Positions 34,740 through 47,170 of a DNA stretch of 64,000 bases are shown in pieces. A model generated the notes under the pieces. It was not told the origin of the DNA. It saw only the letters and a program-made list of their open reading frames with translations, and did not search any database. Made by a program: the position numbers and the translations under genes. Numbering within the stretch: the stretch's first letter is position 1; each line of letters starts with the position of its first letter. Location: NCBI GenBank assembly GCA_023653785.1, contig JAMKCH010051647.1, forward strand, positions 89,833 to 153,832. The letters are read 5' to 3'. Origin of the DNA: Ophioderma brevispina. Taxonomy: Eukaryota; Echinodermata; Ophiuroidea; Amphilepidida; Ophiodermatidae.

Positions 34740-35260
34740 CACTGGTGTGGCATGAGATATAGTCCTCCGGGCTCACATTCCGGGATTAATGGTGAACATA
34801 GGGCAATCGATTCCGTTGACTCTTCACGCAACATTAGATTTACGCTTTATTTCCGTTGTCGTCCATGGATCCCGGACTATGATACCGCCGGACTATGATT
34901 ACTTCACACGGAATCCTTTTGCATTTTCATTTTCCAAAACAACACATTTTCACAATGTTTTATTGAACAAACCATAAGTCAAATGATTATAGGAGTTGCT
35001 ATCTAGGCCTGTGAACGAACATGGGTGCGAGGTGAACCCCTAGAAATGTTTGTTTTCTAAAACAATTAATTAGCAAATGGTACTTCTTCATTGGACGACC
35101 GGTGTTGAAGCAGATATAGACCTGGCGGGAGCCGCAGTCCGGGCTCATAGACGATAACGGAATAAAGCGGTGAAACTAATGTGCGTGAAGAGTCCCACTG
35201 AAACCAATGGCCCTATTGTTCACCATTGTTCCCGGACTATGAGTACGCCGGGACTATAAT
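34740..35260. repeat. Inverted repeat pair with CCGGACTATGA motifs
   Basis: About 34785-34865 (GGTGAACATAGGGCAATCG, then GACTCTTCACGCAACATTAG) matches the reverse complement of about 35150-35232. Each side is followed by CCCGGACTATGA...GCCGGGACTAT-type words. It may be a degraded fold-back element. The stretch 33601-34690 before it shows no recognisable feature. Confidence 0.5.
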
Positions 35261-35569
35261 TACTTCTACAACGGTATTACGGGCATCAGCCTTTTATTCA
35301 GAGAATGATGATGCGATGGCATCGTTTCGGGGGGGGGGGCACTCCTATTTGTGGAGGTGACGCGTATGTAATGCTTTAAATATCCAATTTTCAGCATCGT
35401 TGTTCCCTGCCCATTTTTTTTTGAAAATGTCAACCACTAATCACCCAAACACCAACCCTATTGTGGGTTTTTTTTTTAAATTTTCCATCACACCCCACGA
35501 CCCCTATTTTTACGAAAATATTGCTAAATTTTCACCCAAAGGACCCATTTTTTGGAAAATTTAGCAAGG

Positions 35570-36640
35570 ATTCTGTAAATTTGTTTTACGGGAGGCATTA
35601 TTTTCATTACTTTGCTGGACAACCAGAACAAGGGCGCCATTGTTTATTAAATTTGCATTGTTGTGAGGCAAATCCGTTCAGTTATTTATTGGATAAAACC
35701 AGTATAAGGACGGACCCTTGCTTGTTAAACTTTTGTATTTTTTTTCAAGGTACGGCAGCAGTTTTCACTCATGGGATGCATGATTCATGGCCCAATACTT
35801 TTAGACTTCTGCAAATTTACTTCTATGGGCAACACAAGTTCATTACTTATTGATAAACCAGATAACATGCTAGTCAAAGGTTTGTTGGAACTTGTCTGCC
35901 GAGTGAAATTTTGTAATTATTTCTAGTGGGCGATATACGTTAATTACTTATTGGATAAACCGTTTAAGGGGCATCATGTGTTAAACGTTTGCAGTTTTGT
36001 TTCAACATGTTCAAGGGACTGGCATCAGTTTGATTCACTGGAATGACCAGTGGCTCCAATTGCTTGTTAGACTATTGTAAATTTCCTTTTAACGGCCGAC
36101 ATAGACCAATATTGTCATTACATTATTGCATGAGCCAGAATAGATGAGCCACCGTTTATTATTAGACTTCTGCCAAATTTGATTTAAATTCTTAAAGCAT
36201 CATTAATCCATTAGTTGTGGATACCAAATTGGGCAGCCGTGTTTGTTAGACCTCTACAAATTTGCGTCTAAAGGCGGCGCATAAGTTTACTAATCGTTGG
36301 ATAACAAGAAGGAACTTAGGAGGTCATATCGACCTATGCAAATTTGCTTCAGTTATTACTCATAGATGTATCACCTCTGTGCAATTTGTGTCCATATGGT
36401 GGTAGGGGAAAGGTTGTAACATAAAGTGAGCCTTCAGCAGGGCCCCCCCGCTGTTGCCTTTTGCGTTCTTATCAATAATGCTCTTTTGCTCTTCAAAGAG
36501 GCGGCATTAATTTATTCCTGGGCATTGGATGACAGTTATAAATTATAGGGGGTTGCATTGCATTACTTCTTCCGCAAGTTTTTCATTCAAACAGGGGGGG
36601 CATCAGTATTGACAGGGTGCTAATTGCTATTAGAAGCTAT
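35570..36640 (+). repeat. Old tandem repeat of about 80 bp
   Basis: At least ten diverged units follow the scheme 'TTGTTAGACTTCTGCAAATT...GGCGGCA...AGTTCATTACTTATTGGATAAACCAG...'. The word TTATTGGATAAACC and the junction TTAGACTTCTG recur every 75-95 bases. Divergence between units is high, so the array is ancient. No coding function is apparent. Confidence 0.65.
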
Positions 36641-38400
36641 TTAGACGTCAGATTTTGTTTTTTCAAGGGGCGGCCTCTCGTCAGTTTATTCCTTCACGGA
36701 CTACCCTGTATATATGCGGCTTTACTGAGTATTTGTGTGTTGGACATCCGACTTCAGCCATGTCGTTGCATTTAAGAGGAGCCATCTTTCATTATATACC
36801 TTATATATAGATCCATGTCATCTGATGCTAAAGTGGAGGCATAAATTCAACTAGCTCAAAATTGAACCAAAAATGAACTATGCCCGGAAGAGCGGGCATA
36901 GTTCAATGAACTATGCCGGGCACCTCTTCACAGCGTAAAGGACCGTCGTACGAACTATTCACCCGTATTATGAGTGTACATATTGAAGCTGGTGTAGAGA
37001 GAATATAAGCAGCCCCTGATCGTATTTTGGTTACTCGTAACTGTGAAATGGCTGAATCCGCAGTATCAGACCATCAGCATCATGCTTGTGGATGAAGATC
37101 TGAAAGGAATCAGAGATGCAGCTCAAAGGGCTACTACCAAACGAGCAGGTAAAGTACACCGTGAAGATATTCGAGGATTTATAATTGACATCGATGGACA
37201 CGGCCATCTGCAGGCCATGGTAAACTGCCGAAGTAGGAGATGCGATATCGATTCATGAAATGCAACGAAAATTGTACGCATCTTGCCGACAAAAAATGGC
37301 AAGAAGTCGTTACGCGAATCCGTTTGGGACTCCAACATCACTTCCTCAACACAACGAAAGGTTGATTGTTAAATTCTTCAAAAGTTGTGCACCCATGTGA
37401 CACAAAAATGTTAACCATGCATGCATGCCATGCCCATGCCACGGCCTACACATGGCGATCATGTCGAGGGACCCCAGCGATTGGGTCCCTCAACAAATAT
37501 ATAGGGTTAAATAATTGAACATCAAATTTAATCTTTAGCATCAACTTCACATAGCTTCCCTAGGGTGTTGGATCCCAATCATCTATCTGCAAAAAAAAAG
37601 TTAATTGTTCAGAAAAAACAATTTTACCTGCTTTTTGGTCACTTCCACGAAATCGATGATATAGGCCTGTGTTAGCATCCTGGCTTAGAAGCTCTTTAAA
37701 CCAATCAGATGACAAGAATCTATATACTCGGTATATAACAAATTATGACTGATTTATCGGAGCATGGTTTGAAATATAGGCCCTCGCGTGATCTAGAAAC
37801 CATACTATGCCCTCTGGGCTTACGCCTCGGGGCATAGTTATGGTTTCGAGACCACCGAGGGCCTATAGTTCACCATGCCCCTCATAGCAGTCAATATTGT
37901 TATACATATTACTTCTGCAAGTATGCTCTAAGACGCGGGATCGTCTTATTATAAACTTTTATGGTGACTATTATAAGGGCGCATTTCTTCCAGGTTCTGC
38001 AAGGCATAGAAACCGTGTTAGTTCATAAACTTAATTGTGGATGAGACCAGAGGCCGTCATTGCCGAGTCTTGAAATTTACGTAATGGTTTTGCCATCGGA
38101 AACGAATCAGCTTCTGTACTTCATGTTGTGGCCTTTTTTTCTTTAAAAAAAGGGGGGCGCCATGGCGAGGCAAAATTATTGGGACGTACCTGTACGTTCT
38201 GTACGCCCGTCCGACGCCAATGGTTACAAGGTACATTGAACTTTCATAAACACCGTTTTCAAGACGGAAATGATCGGAACATTTTAAAATTATTTTCACA
38301 AGATTTTTAACAATTACGTGTCATAAAACACCCAAAATTCAGCTAATTTTGATGGGATTTTCTGAAATAATTTCTCCACTATTTGGTGACAACAACTTGC
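36641..38400. other. Gene-free stretch with small palindromes
   Basis: A hairpin at about 36877-36909 (TGAACTATGCCCG and its mirror) and a related palindromic area near 37795-37880 (ACTATGCCC...GGGGCATAGT) suggest remnants of one repeat family. A 71-codon frame at 37043-37258 is not recognisable. A short run (GTGGCCTTTTTTTCTTTAAA) near 38128 has no assigned role. Confidence 0.4.
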
Positions 38401-39510
38401 CAAAAAATCATGGAAATTGAGTGTACTAGCACTTTCAAGAAAACCTCATGTGGGGTCACATCATCCGGTCAAATTACAATGTTTTGTGGACAGCTTCTAC
38501 TTAGTAAAGACCGTGGTCTCGGCTCGATCGCGGCAAAGAGATATTGATTACAGACGGCCTCGGTGTATGTACATGCATGCGCATCGAGTGCCTAGCTTTT
38601 GTCGAGATGAATGGGTAATTGAAATAGGTAATTGTGGTTTCGCGGTTGTGTCCTTCTATCTATATACTAGGTCCATGATAACGACTGGTCGCCCATTGTT
38701 CGGGGTTAGTCATTGCCCAGTTCTGTACGTGAGAAGACGTCGGGTCGTGCTCATTATTATCCTACGTTGCCTCGCGAGTTTCTTATTTGATATGATTGAT
38801 TATCCTCATTTTAATTAACCTACGAATAAGTATATCTTTGTTTGACTTTTTACGTATTATCGAGTCCCCTAAGTTTCTATATAACATTTGGCGGAGAAAG
38901 TTCGGTCTCTGTAGCTCAAAACACGCGCAGAGCTGGACGACGATTAACACCTGTATTCGACAAGATAACGATACAGGTACAGTATGTTTGTATTTAGTTT
39001 GTTAAAAGGTTGTATAGTAATTTGTTTTTTATTATATTTGATTGTATTGGATAGAGATAATCTTGATTTGTCTGTCATAATTCAGTAATCGCCATTTTGA
39101 CAGGTGTTTTATGAATGGAAGAACAGGAAGCAAACGAACAAGAGTTAGCTATGGCTTCCAAGTACTGTATGGCAGGTTTCAATGTACCATGGCCTACTAT
39201 CGGAAGATTTTGATGAATTTTTGTAGACATTCGATGCTCACGCTACACTTAACTCGCAAATTTTACTGCGGACAAACAAAAATTGTCTTTCCAAACACGA
39301 CTGGCTGGCAATGCATTAGTGTTTTTCAATGCCTTATCAACTGAGGACAAATCCTCTTTGGCAAGAATTAAACAAGCTTTGAAAAGTAATTTTGAGGGAG
39401 ATAGCTGGAAATTGCAACTTGAAACTAGATTAGTATCCAGGAAACATAAGAATGAGTATGTGGACTTTGATTGTTATCGAGTCCCCGAAGTATATAAGAA
39501 TACATTTGAA
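38400..39510 (+). mobile_element. LTR-retrotransposon fragment (gag-like, with LTR edge)
   Basis: About 39200-39515 encodes a capsid-like stretch (DFDEFL, TFDAHATLN, then in another frame GNALVFFNALSTEDKSSLAR and LKSNFEGDSWKLQLE). This resembles the gag region of Ty3-like elements. It carries an in-frame TAG near 39224 and a frame change, so it is dead. TTATCGAGTCCCC-AAGT followed by TATATAA occurs at about 38858-38886 and again at 39474-39497, possibly the edges of two LTR copies. TTTGGCGGAGAAAG at 38887 sits where a primer-binding site would be. The LTR interpretation is tentative, and the full LTR span is not established. Confidence 0.45.
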
Positions 39511-39516
39511 GGATAA

Positions 39517-40955
39517 ATAATTATTTAATAAAATGATGAATGATAAATATTTAAGCTTGCCAATGTAGAGAAGTGAGACAAACATTTCCACCATTCTTTT
39601 TTCTCAGCCCCGTTGTTTGCTCTTTTTTCTTTCTTTCCTTTTAAGGCTGCTTTTATACAATTCCTGCTACCCAGTTTATTCTTTGCGTGATTAACCCCCT
39701 CTGAATTCCAACACATTACTTCTTAATCAGCGATTTTTTTCAAAATGTAAACCGCGCCCCCTATTTTTCATCGAAGTCCATTTTTCCACTGTTGTAATGG
39801 AAATTGTTGTATTAAAGACCCATGGAAGTTGCTAAGCGTAACACGTTTTATTTGTCAAGCAGTGACGATTTTTATGCTTTGTTTACTAATAAAAGTCGGG
39901 ATCCGACTTTTTTAGGTCTAGAAACAGTCGTAGGGGGTATCTTCAAGACCGCTTTAAAATGCTTTAGTGTCTGTTTTTCACAAAGAACTGTAATATAAGT
40001 TGTTGATATGGCCTAATACTAGCAATTTAGAGACAAAATTGGCATTTTGAATTTGGAAAAAAAATGACTGATAGTGGCTTTAAGCTTATTGTGTATTTGT
40101 GTGTTTCGTCTTCTCTAATCTATGTTGAAATATTATGACAAGTAATTGTAATTCATGTTGTAAAACTCTTCTTAGACGTCAACCTAAAATTGTGTGAAAT
40201 ACATGCAATCATATTTATCATACACGCTGTGTATACACCGACTTCGATTGGTACTGCTTTAAATTACACAGGTAATATTTTCCTTTTAACCATTATGTTA
40301 ATGCCGATGAATTTCCTTTTGCTCTGTTTTGCTTTGACAAGAGTACTATATTTAACAATGCTATATTTTGTTAAAAAAACTGAAAGAAAGTCGAAAAAGG
40401 CTAAAAATCTAGAAAAAAATCACGATTTTTAGTTTTTTGGATGTTTTGCCAGGTTTATGACAAATTAGGGCATTTTCTGAAAAATCTGGCTCCATACATT
40501 TTTAGTAATGCCTTTCTGTTGTTTAAAAGCGCAACCAGCTTCATACACCATTTGGGGTTGGTTTGTTTGTTCTTTTGAAATTTGACACCTCAAATCCAAG
40601 ATGGCCGCCAATTAAATATGTCACTCTTGTTTTGGTGTTCCAAATATCCTACACATCAATTTAGATCTTATATTCACCAAAATAAAAAAAGTATGTTTTT
40701 TGGTGCAAGTCTTCCCTTAATGACTAGACTTGACTAATTTGATTTTGAAATGGCAGTTATTCTTTTCATTTGCGTTTGGTAAATTTTGACTTGTCTTTAT
40801 CCTCTGATGTTAAAATTTTTGACAGTATTGGTTCTTCCCACTTCTTGCCTTTCTACTCCCTGTGGACTTCCTTTCCGTGCTTTACGCTGCTTCTTGTTCC
40901 TCTTGTGTCATTTTAACTTTAAAAAAAATGGTATTTATTTATTTTTGTCTTATTT
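39517..40955. other. Gene-free stretch
   Basis: AT-rich. No exon, RNA gene or repeat boundary that I can support. Confidence 0.4.
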
Positions 40956-40959
40956 AGCC

Positions 40960-41331
40960 TGGGTAGATCATTCAGTGTTCAGACACTGCTTTCCAATGAT
41001 GCCCAAGGATCCAGGTCGAATTGGGAAGGCCAGGGGTTTTCACCCTACCCTTATCGAAACTGGCTGCGATTACACACACAGGCGTGAATCTTCGTGTATA
41101 TGGAACCGACGGCTTACGTCCCCTCCGAAGGACGGGGTATTCTCAATGGTTCGTTTGCCCAAGTCCAAATGAACCACGGGGAGAGCGGAATTCCAGTTTT
41201 AATCAATAGTACTTACAAAGTAAATCCAGAATTTAGTACCCAATTAAATCCCAGCAAGTGACCCCGCCGGGGCTCGAACCGGGAACCTTTGCACCAAAGG
41301 TGGACCACGCTGGTCTCTGCCTGTTGTGCAC
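40960..41331 (-). mobile_element. tRNA-derived SINE
   Basis: On the minus strand, about 41331-41255 resembles the 3' half of a tRNA with a strong RNA polymerase III B box (GGTTCGAGCCC inside CCCGGTTCGAGCCCCGGCG). The A box is weak. The body continues to about 40960 with ACGTAAGCCGTCGGTTCC-like and CCGAAGGACG-like words (plus strand near 41111-41134). No acceptor-stem pairing was found, so it is not a functional tRNA gene. Confidence 0.6.
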
Positions 41332-41775
41332 AAAATAATACCCCTTAAGAATTATGGTCCTTATCCTTTAGAATGTAGGATTTTAACTGTGTAGTTCCCT
41401 CCCTGTTTTTTTAATCCCCATTTGCAGATTGAGGCATATTCCTTTTAACCTTTTTGTCTTTAATATCACTGTTTTTTATTTAAAGGTATTATAAATTTCT
41501 GACCGGTGTTCATATCTTTTCCTTAGCGGCTCAGCAACAAAACCCCTTTTTATCAATTATTAAAGCAATTACATACTTGTCTTCTAATGTAAAATCTGGT
41601 CTCCAAATGTTTTGGGAAGGTTTTTTACAACAACATTCACTACGGCCGTCGAATTCCGCAGGGGGTCCCAGGTGAGAACTCACAATCAAGTCTGAACAAC
41701 ACAACAAATAAAATAATTCGCTATTGTTGCCGTTCTAAACGAATCATAATTAATCACACAAGCGTGTGCAAAAAA

Positions 41776-41848
41776 CACCCAACCCACACCTACACCACAC
41801 CCACACCTACACACACATACACCCCCACACACACAAACACACACACAC
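41776..41848. repeat. CA-rich simple repeat
   Basis: Runs of CACACC, CACACA and related words. The surrounding 41332-42047 shows no other feature. Confidence 0.85.
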
Positions 41849-42047
41849 CACGCGTCTTCTGCGTATGAGGCAGCAGCTAAGATGTGAAGTTGGTGAAGCC
41901 AGCTCACTGTTGACTAGTTGGGGTTGAGAAGTCTATATCCATCGGTGGACGAAAGGTCGGGCACTCATTGAGAATGGGGGGGCGAAAAGAAGGGGAGGGA
42001 GAAAAACCTCCCTGATTGGTCGGCTGGAGTGTCGCAGCACCCTATCG

Positions 42048-42440
42048 GTGTATATTGCTGTGAAACGACCGGACTCCTGTGCAATGCCTGTTCAAAGGAA
42101 GACACATTCCTTATGTGGAAGATTGCTAGCAGGGGGAGTTCTGTCGAGGTGTAGTAGTGAGTTGATTGGTCTTGGAGTATCTAGCCAGGCCAGTGTTCCA
42201 TGTCTGGAAGAAGTTGAATGGGGAGATGGAGAGTTCGCAGCGTGTCGACAGAAGGGTCGACGAGAGCGCAGTCTCGGTCTGCCGAGCTGGTGTGATTCTT
42301 TGACAGTGTTATGCAGCAGCAGGTGCTTGTGGCCAAACAGAGCCTTATTTACCAGTTTTGTTTTGTGTTGTGTGGTGTTATCTTCGAAGACTTGGCAGTT
42401 GCTTGCAATGCTGAAAATTTATTTATTTTAATCTTTTCTT
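42048..42440. other. GC-richer stretch, unrecognised
   Basis: A 127-codon plus-strand frame crosses this locally GC-rich segment. Its translation has no recognisable domain, is rich in Cys, Arg and Leu, and lies next to LINE 3' ends. I do not call a gene. It may be part of an unassigned mobile element. Confidence 0.3.
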
Positions 42441-43800
42441 ACCCCGGTTAACTTCTTCAGTATCTAGTACTGAGCTCCAAGAAGGCCCTGCACAAACATT
42501 TACAATACATTACATTTAAAATAAGAAAACAAATTAGCATATTAAAAAACTATGTATAAACAAAACAGGCATGATGTAGTTATTCACAAACTTCACAACC
42601 AACTCGTTATGCTAGCACCCACGCTTGTTACTGAATGAGCAATTGCGTGCATGCACAAACAAACACAAACACACACACATGACACCACACACACACCACA
42701 TGTAAACAATACCAAACACACACCTGCACATACACCACAGACACACAAGCAAAATCACATACATTTACATGTACAATTACAATTGTACTTCTGCAACTTA
42801 AAAGCTGCTTATCATAAAATCCTGTAAAATGAATTGAAAGATGAAGTGTATAATTTAAACTTAAAGAATGGCATTTTTAAACATGTTTAAATTCATGCAT
42901 TCATATTCGGACGACATGGTTTCAAGTTTGTTCCCATGCCTTAGCTCCTCTATAATAGAAGACCGCTTACCTTGAGTATTGTTCAAAAGAGGGAAAAGGT
43001 TTTGGAATTTGGCTACGAGTGCCTTTATTATTGATATGCTCAACAAAGAAAACTTGGAACTCAAAAATATAAAGTGGGGCAGAACCATTGAGGACATTAA
43101 AGACACAAGAATAACAAGATGTTTCCCCACCTTTTATCAGGTTTACACCAATTTAGGGAATGCATTAGGTCAGCATTAGGAGTTCTGATATCAGCACTAA
43201 GCAATATTCTAGCAAGTCTATTATGAAGTATTTGAAGCGATTAGATAAATTAGCATTACAATTTGACCATACAGCACTACAATAATCAAAGGGTGGAATT
43301 ACAAGTGCATCGGCAAGCACATTAAGCTTTTTTGGGGCAGATAATACTTAACTCTACGAATAATGCCAATGCATTTGGAAACCTTATTTGATATAAAAGT
43401 TACATGATCATTCCAACTTAATGTTGGTCAAAAACAAAACAACACCCAAATACTTAAATGAATTGACCTTGATCTTAAACATTATCTGATATGAAAGAGA
43501 GATATCATCAAAATTTGCTCAGAATATGATTTTGACCCAAAATCATTAATTTAGTTTTTTTTAATATTGAGAGAAGATTGTTTTCATGGAACCATTTCCC
43601 AATATCTCTCATATTTTTGTTTAAATCACGCTGAAGAATAAGTGGGTCTGATGAAGTGCATAAAGGTGTGGTATCATCTGCATACATTACACATACGGAT
43701 ACATATTGGTGTACTGCGTTGACGTATATTATGAACAACAAAGGCCCTAAAATTGACTCTTGAGGAATGCCTATATTGATGCACTTTAAATCAGACAAGA
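42440..43800 (-). mobile_element. LINE remnant, reverse transcriptase and 3' end
   Basis: The minus-strand frame 43798-43508 reads GIPQESILGPLLFIIYVNAV followed by YADDTT and KWFHENNL, the B/C boxes of a non-LTR reverse transcriptase. Further downstream (about 43130-42861) are pieces of the C-terminus (LFPLLNNTQGKRSS, LRHGNKLE). The 3' region with CTTCTTGGAGCTCAGTACTA lies near 42455-42480. A CACA-rich simple repeat (42653-42752) sits in its 3' part. The parts are in separate frames, so the copy is dead. Confidence 0.75.
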
Positions 43801-43869
43801 AGAATTTACATTAACTCTTTGTGCCCTTTTACTTAAATACGATGGCAAACCCATTCAATGTGTGATTTC

Positions 43870-44516
43870 TTATACCATAGTCATACAACTTAAGAGAATT
43901 TTGAAAGTCAAAGTAGAACTCAGGGGGATGGGACAGGCAGTCAGTAATTTATATCTCATGGTCTCGTTGGGTATTGTGTCACCAGCTCTGTGTGTGAGGG
44001 CTATTGCACCATGCTGGAGCGGCATATTCAGAAGCACTGGAGACAGAGTCATGGCGGTGGTGCGTAAGTGATGGTCTAGCACCCAGGTCGAAGATCCAGA
44101 AGGTGGCACAGGAGGTTATTCCGCGACATACCTTTGCACATACTGTCCTCGAGAGCCTTCCGATAAGTAAGCTGCCGTTCAATCTTCACTCCCAGATAAT
44201 GTTGGGGTAGGATTGTTTGGCAGAAGCGCTCCATTGAGGTTTGATTTGAAGCTGGCGATGAGCCCTTTTGGTGTTACCTGGAAGGTCTCCAGGTTGTGAG
44301 ATCTGCTGGCAAGTAGGGCCATATCTGCAGTAGTGTATTTTCTCTTTCATCTGGCTTTTGTCTGAGTGAAGAAGCCACATGGTCGGCGTAGCCCATAGTG
44401 TCTATATGTTGGTTTGAAGTAACCGCTATTATAGAAATTGAACAGCATGGGAGCCGATACTGATCCTTGTGTGAGGGTACATGTGGTTCCGCGGATATGA
44501 CTGGCCAACTATTATG
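43870..44516 (-). mobile_element. LINE remnant, RT C-terminal part
   Basis: Minus-strand fragments include SASEYAAPAW, the 'L-EYA-PVW' box after the polymerase, and further upstream ADMALLASRSHNLETFQ, near a YADH-like word. The eroded frames indicate an old copy. It probably belongs to the same element as 45930-47170, split by later insertions (inference). Confidence 0.55.
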
Positions 44517-44815
44517 CCAAAGGTCATGCATTCGAGCCCCGCTGTGGTTAATGTGTTGTGCACTTGGGTGAGGCACTTTACTTCGCTCTTGCTCGTCGAC
44601 CAAGGATATTCGGGTAGCTGTTATGGGGGAATTCCAATCTAAGTGCTGATAAGGATTGTGCGCTTGGCCCTGCTCCGACCTGGTTGAAGCGAAATGATTG
44701 TGACGATTTCCTCACGGCCGCGTAATAATAATAGGCACCACGCCGTGATCTTGTCTGAAGGCGCTTTATAAAAGCCAATATATTAGTATTATTATATAAA
44801 AAATTGTGGGACTGT
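44517..44815 (+). mobile_element. tRNA-derived SINE with TTA-rich tail
   Basis: GCATTCGAGCCCCGC near 44529 is a B-box-like element. The body includes TTGGGTGAGGCACTTTACTT and CTGAAGGCGCTTTATAAAAG, and the tail is TATTAGTATTATTATATAAA. It separates two LINE-derived blocks. Confidence 0.65.
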
Positions 44816-44898
44816 CGTTCCTCCAACCTGCTACGCAGTCGACTCCTCTGCCCATCACTGGTCTTAAGAACAAAGCGACGGTTGCAAGCTGTTATTTT

Positions 44899-45720
44899 TT
44901 ATTTATTTATTTATTTATTCCACTTTTCCACTGGCTACAAAATGAGTTTAAACTAAAATCTTGCACATAAACAAAGCAGGATAAACATTTTAAAGTCCAG
45001 TGAATGGCTGGAGCAAACATGTGCCTAGCACCTCTAGAAGCGCCCCACCAGCAGCCAAAAAGTAGGGAGAGGATAACTTCCAAATAAGTAACATTAAACT
45101 AGTCTGCATCCGGGACAGAAAACGACAAATGAAGGTCCAACGACAAATACAGGATGGATCAAAGGATTCGACAAACTTTGACTTGTAAAATTTCAGAAAC
45201 TTGCTTTTTTAATAGACACAGAGTTGGACCAATTTGATACTGATTGGAAGTTGGTTCCAATTAGGAACGATGCGTTGAAGGAAAGATGACTTGTGAGACT
45301 CGGTTTTGCAGAATTGACTGGTCATTTGCACGGGTCCTGAACGATGACTATGGTGGGACGGTTCGTTTTCCTGAGTTAAAAACCACAAACTCGTCTACAC
45401 TTATGTCACATACCTAGATGAACACCTAAAAAATACACAGGTCATAATTTTTTTCTCTTCTAAGGAAGAAAGAAAGATCCAGATAGCCTTGTTTGTAATC
45501 ACTTTCTGGTTAGCCGATAATAAATTTTGTGGCCCTTCTCTTGATCCCTTCAACAATACTGATGTTACGTTTGGAGGTTCCGCGCCAGAGGCAACTACCA
45601 TATTTCACATGGCTACGTACAAGGGAAGTATACAATGTCTAGAAACTTTTGAGGAGCATTAACAACCAACAGCTCTTGATCATACCAAGTTGTTTGTTAC
45701 ATTTACCAACCATTTCGTTA
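44899..45720 (-). mobile_element. LINE remnant, C-terminal domain and 3' end
   Basis: Minus-strand words in order include YGSCLWRGTSKRNI, IVEGIKRRATKFI, a VDEFVVFN-like stretch, FLIGTNFQSVSNWSN and FDPSCICRWTFICR. This order (Y-S-LW, QRRATK, W-N-LP-like, FD...C-W) is the tail of a common invertebrate non-LTR element. Frames are broken. The TTTA repeat at about 44899-44929 marks the 3' end. Confidence 0.65.
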
Positions 45721-45929
45721 TGTGATATGTGATCATCCAGACAAGAGGGGAGCATATGTCAGGGCCAATGTTTTAATTGTATAACACGGTCTTAAACAGT
45801 CCCATTCATTTTATAATCATTACTCCAATGATATTTCTGCGTCTGGTAATGGGATAATTTGACATTTTGAAGGGTGGAAATGCATATGAATATGAACAAG
45901 GTGACGATCCGGGATGGTCCTAGGAAGCT

Positions 45930-47170
45930 TGAGTGTCAAGCCCTCGGGTCATTATGCTGCAGTAAGTTCCACCAAGATGACGCCTGCCGACGACGCTTTT
46001 CAAAGCTCTCCTCATTATCATTTGTGAGTTCCTTGGAGGTTGTCAACAGGCTTGTTGGGTTTGGGGAGTGAATGATGGTAGCCCTCCTCCAGATCTTGGG
46101 TAACGACTGGTTAGAAGGCAAAATGTGTAGAACCCCTGGAGTCATCAAAACATCGTTGGCCGCCGGCCGCAGTGATCCACTAATCCGCTGGTATATTATC
46201 AGGTCCTGGGCCTTTCCAATCTTTAGTTGGCTGATAACAGGTAAGCTCATCTAGTGAGAAGGGTTTTGAAAGGGACCCGTCCACGGCAGGGGGCTCGACG
46301 AATTTGGTGATCTCGTTTTAAACAGGGTGATCTTATCAATATACGGCCTTGAAAGACCATTTGCGAGGAGCTGCTCAGCGATGAGTTGGCAGACACAGGA
46401 CATTTCGATGGTTTGGAACTCTGCCGGTGAGGCGGTTTAAGTCTTCCAGGCTTCCTGCTAGAATGCGTGAAATTCCGGACCGTCGCTCCCAGCGCTACGA
46501 CGTTCCGGTCCAAGGCAGTTTGTTCAGATCTGAAGCCATGGGTCGCTCTTTCCATGGGTTCAGGATCAGAAATCATTGTAAAGAGTATTACATTCATCAT
46601 CCCAGGCGGATATAACGTGAGACGACAGCCACGTGGGACGGCTTCTTGCTATAATCTTAATAAAGAGTTTACATAGTTGCTGTGTACAATTGTCAAGGTG
46701 GAAAAGGTGGTGAGGAATGGAACTTTGGAAATCTACCAGGTTCCAAAACTGGTTCCTAGTGTCTGCCTTGTGGAAGTCCAACTTGCAATGGCTTGTTGGT
46801 ACAGACTTAGCAAGGTTGTCCTGAGTGAACAGAAAGGGCATCCCTATTTACAAAGCAAGGTCAGGAAAATGAGGTTGTGTTCACCTCCATAGTAAAAATT
46901 GTCTAGTTGCTTGGGGTGGACAAGAGTTGCTACGCCAGATTTGGAAGCCCAGTCATCTAGGGTGATCCGAAGGGTGGTAGTCCGGTAGCCCCAGGTGATG
47001 CTATAATGTGAAGTCTCCAGCGTAGATTGCAAGGTGCACCTAGGTAGGTAGAAAATCTGCTGAAGCCGGCGAGTATGATGACTTGTAGAACATTCACGTT
47101 GACATAGTCAATTTGGGTCGTGCCCTTTCCAGGGTGGAATTGCAGAAGAACTTGAAATAGTATCATTGAG
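45930..47170 (-). mobile_element. LINE remnant, endonuclease end to fingers domain
   Basis: Minus-strand fragments include VLQVIILAGFSRF (a GDFN-like region, near 47080) and SQLKIGKAQDLIIY followed by LPSNQSLPKIWRRATI with PNPTS (46240-45990). The latter matches the 'L---KA-GPD-IP ... P--WK-A-I-P--K' segment before the polymerase. Many frame breaks are present. Confidence 0.6.

Noticed and set aside
37043..37258. 71-codon frame with a charged N-terminal part
   Set aside because: Opposite-strand frame of similar length, no known motif and no supporting splice signals.
41255..41331. tRNA gene on the minus strand
   Set aside because: Good B box, but no acceptor-stem pairing and a weak A box. 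It is continuous with a SINE body.
42048..42431. 127-codon plus-strand gene
   Set aside because: No recognisable domain, no splice or regulatory context, and located among retroelement fragments.
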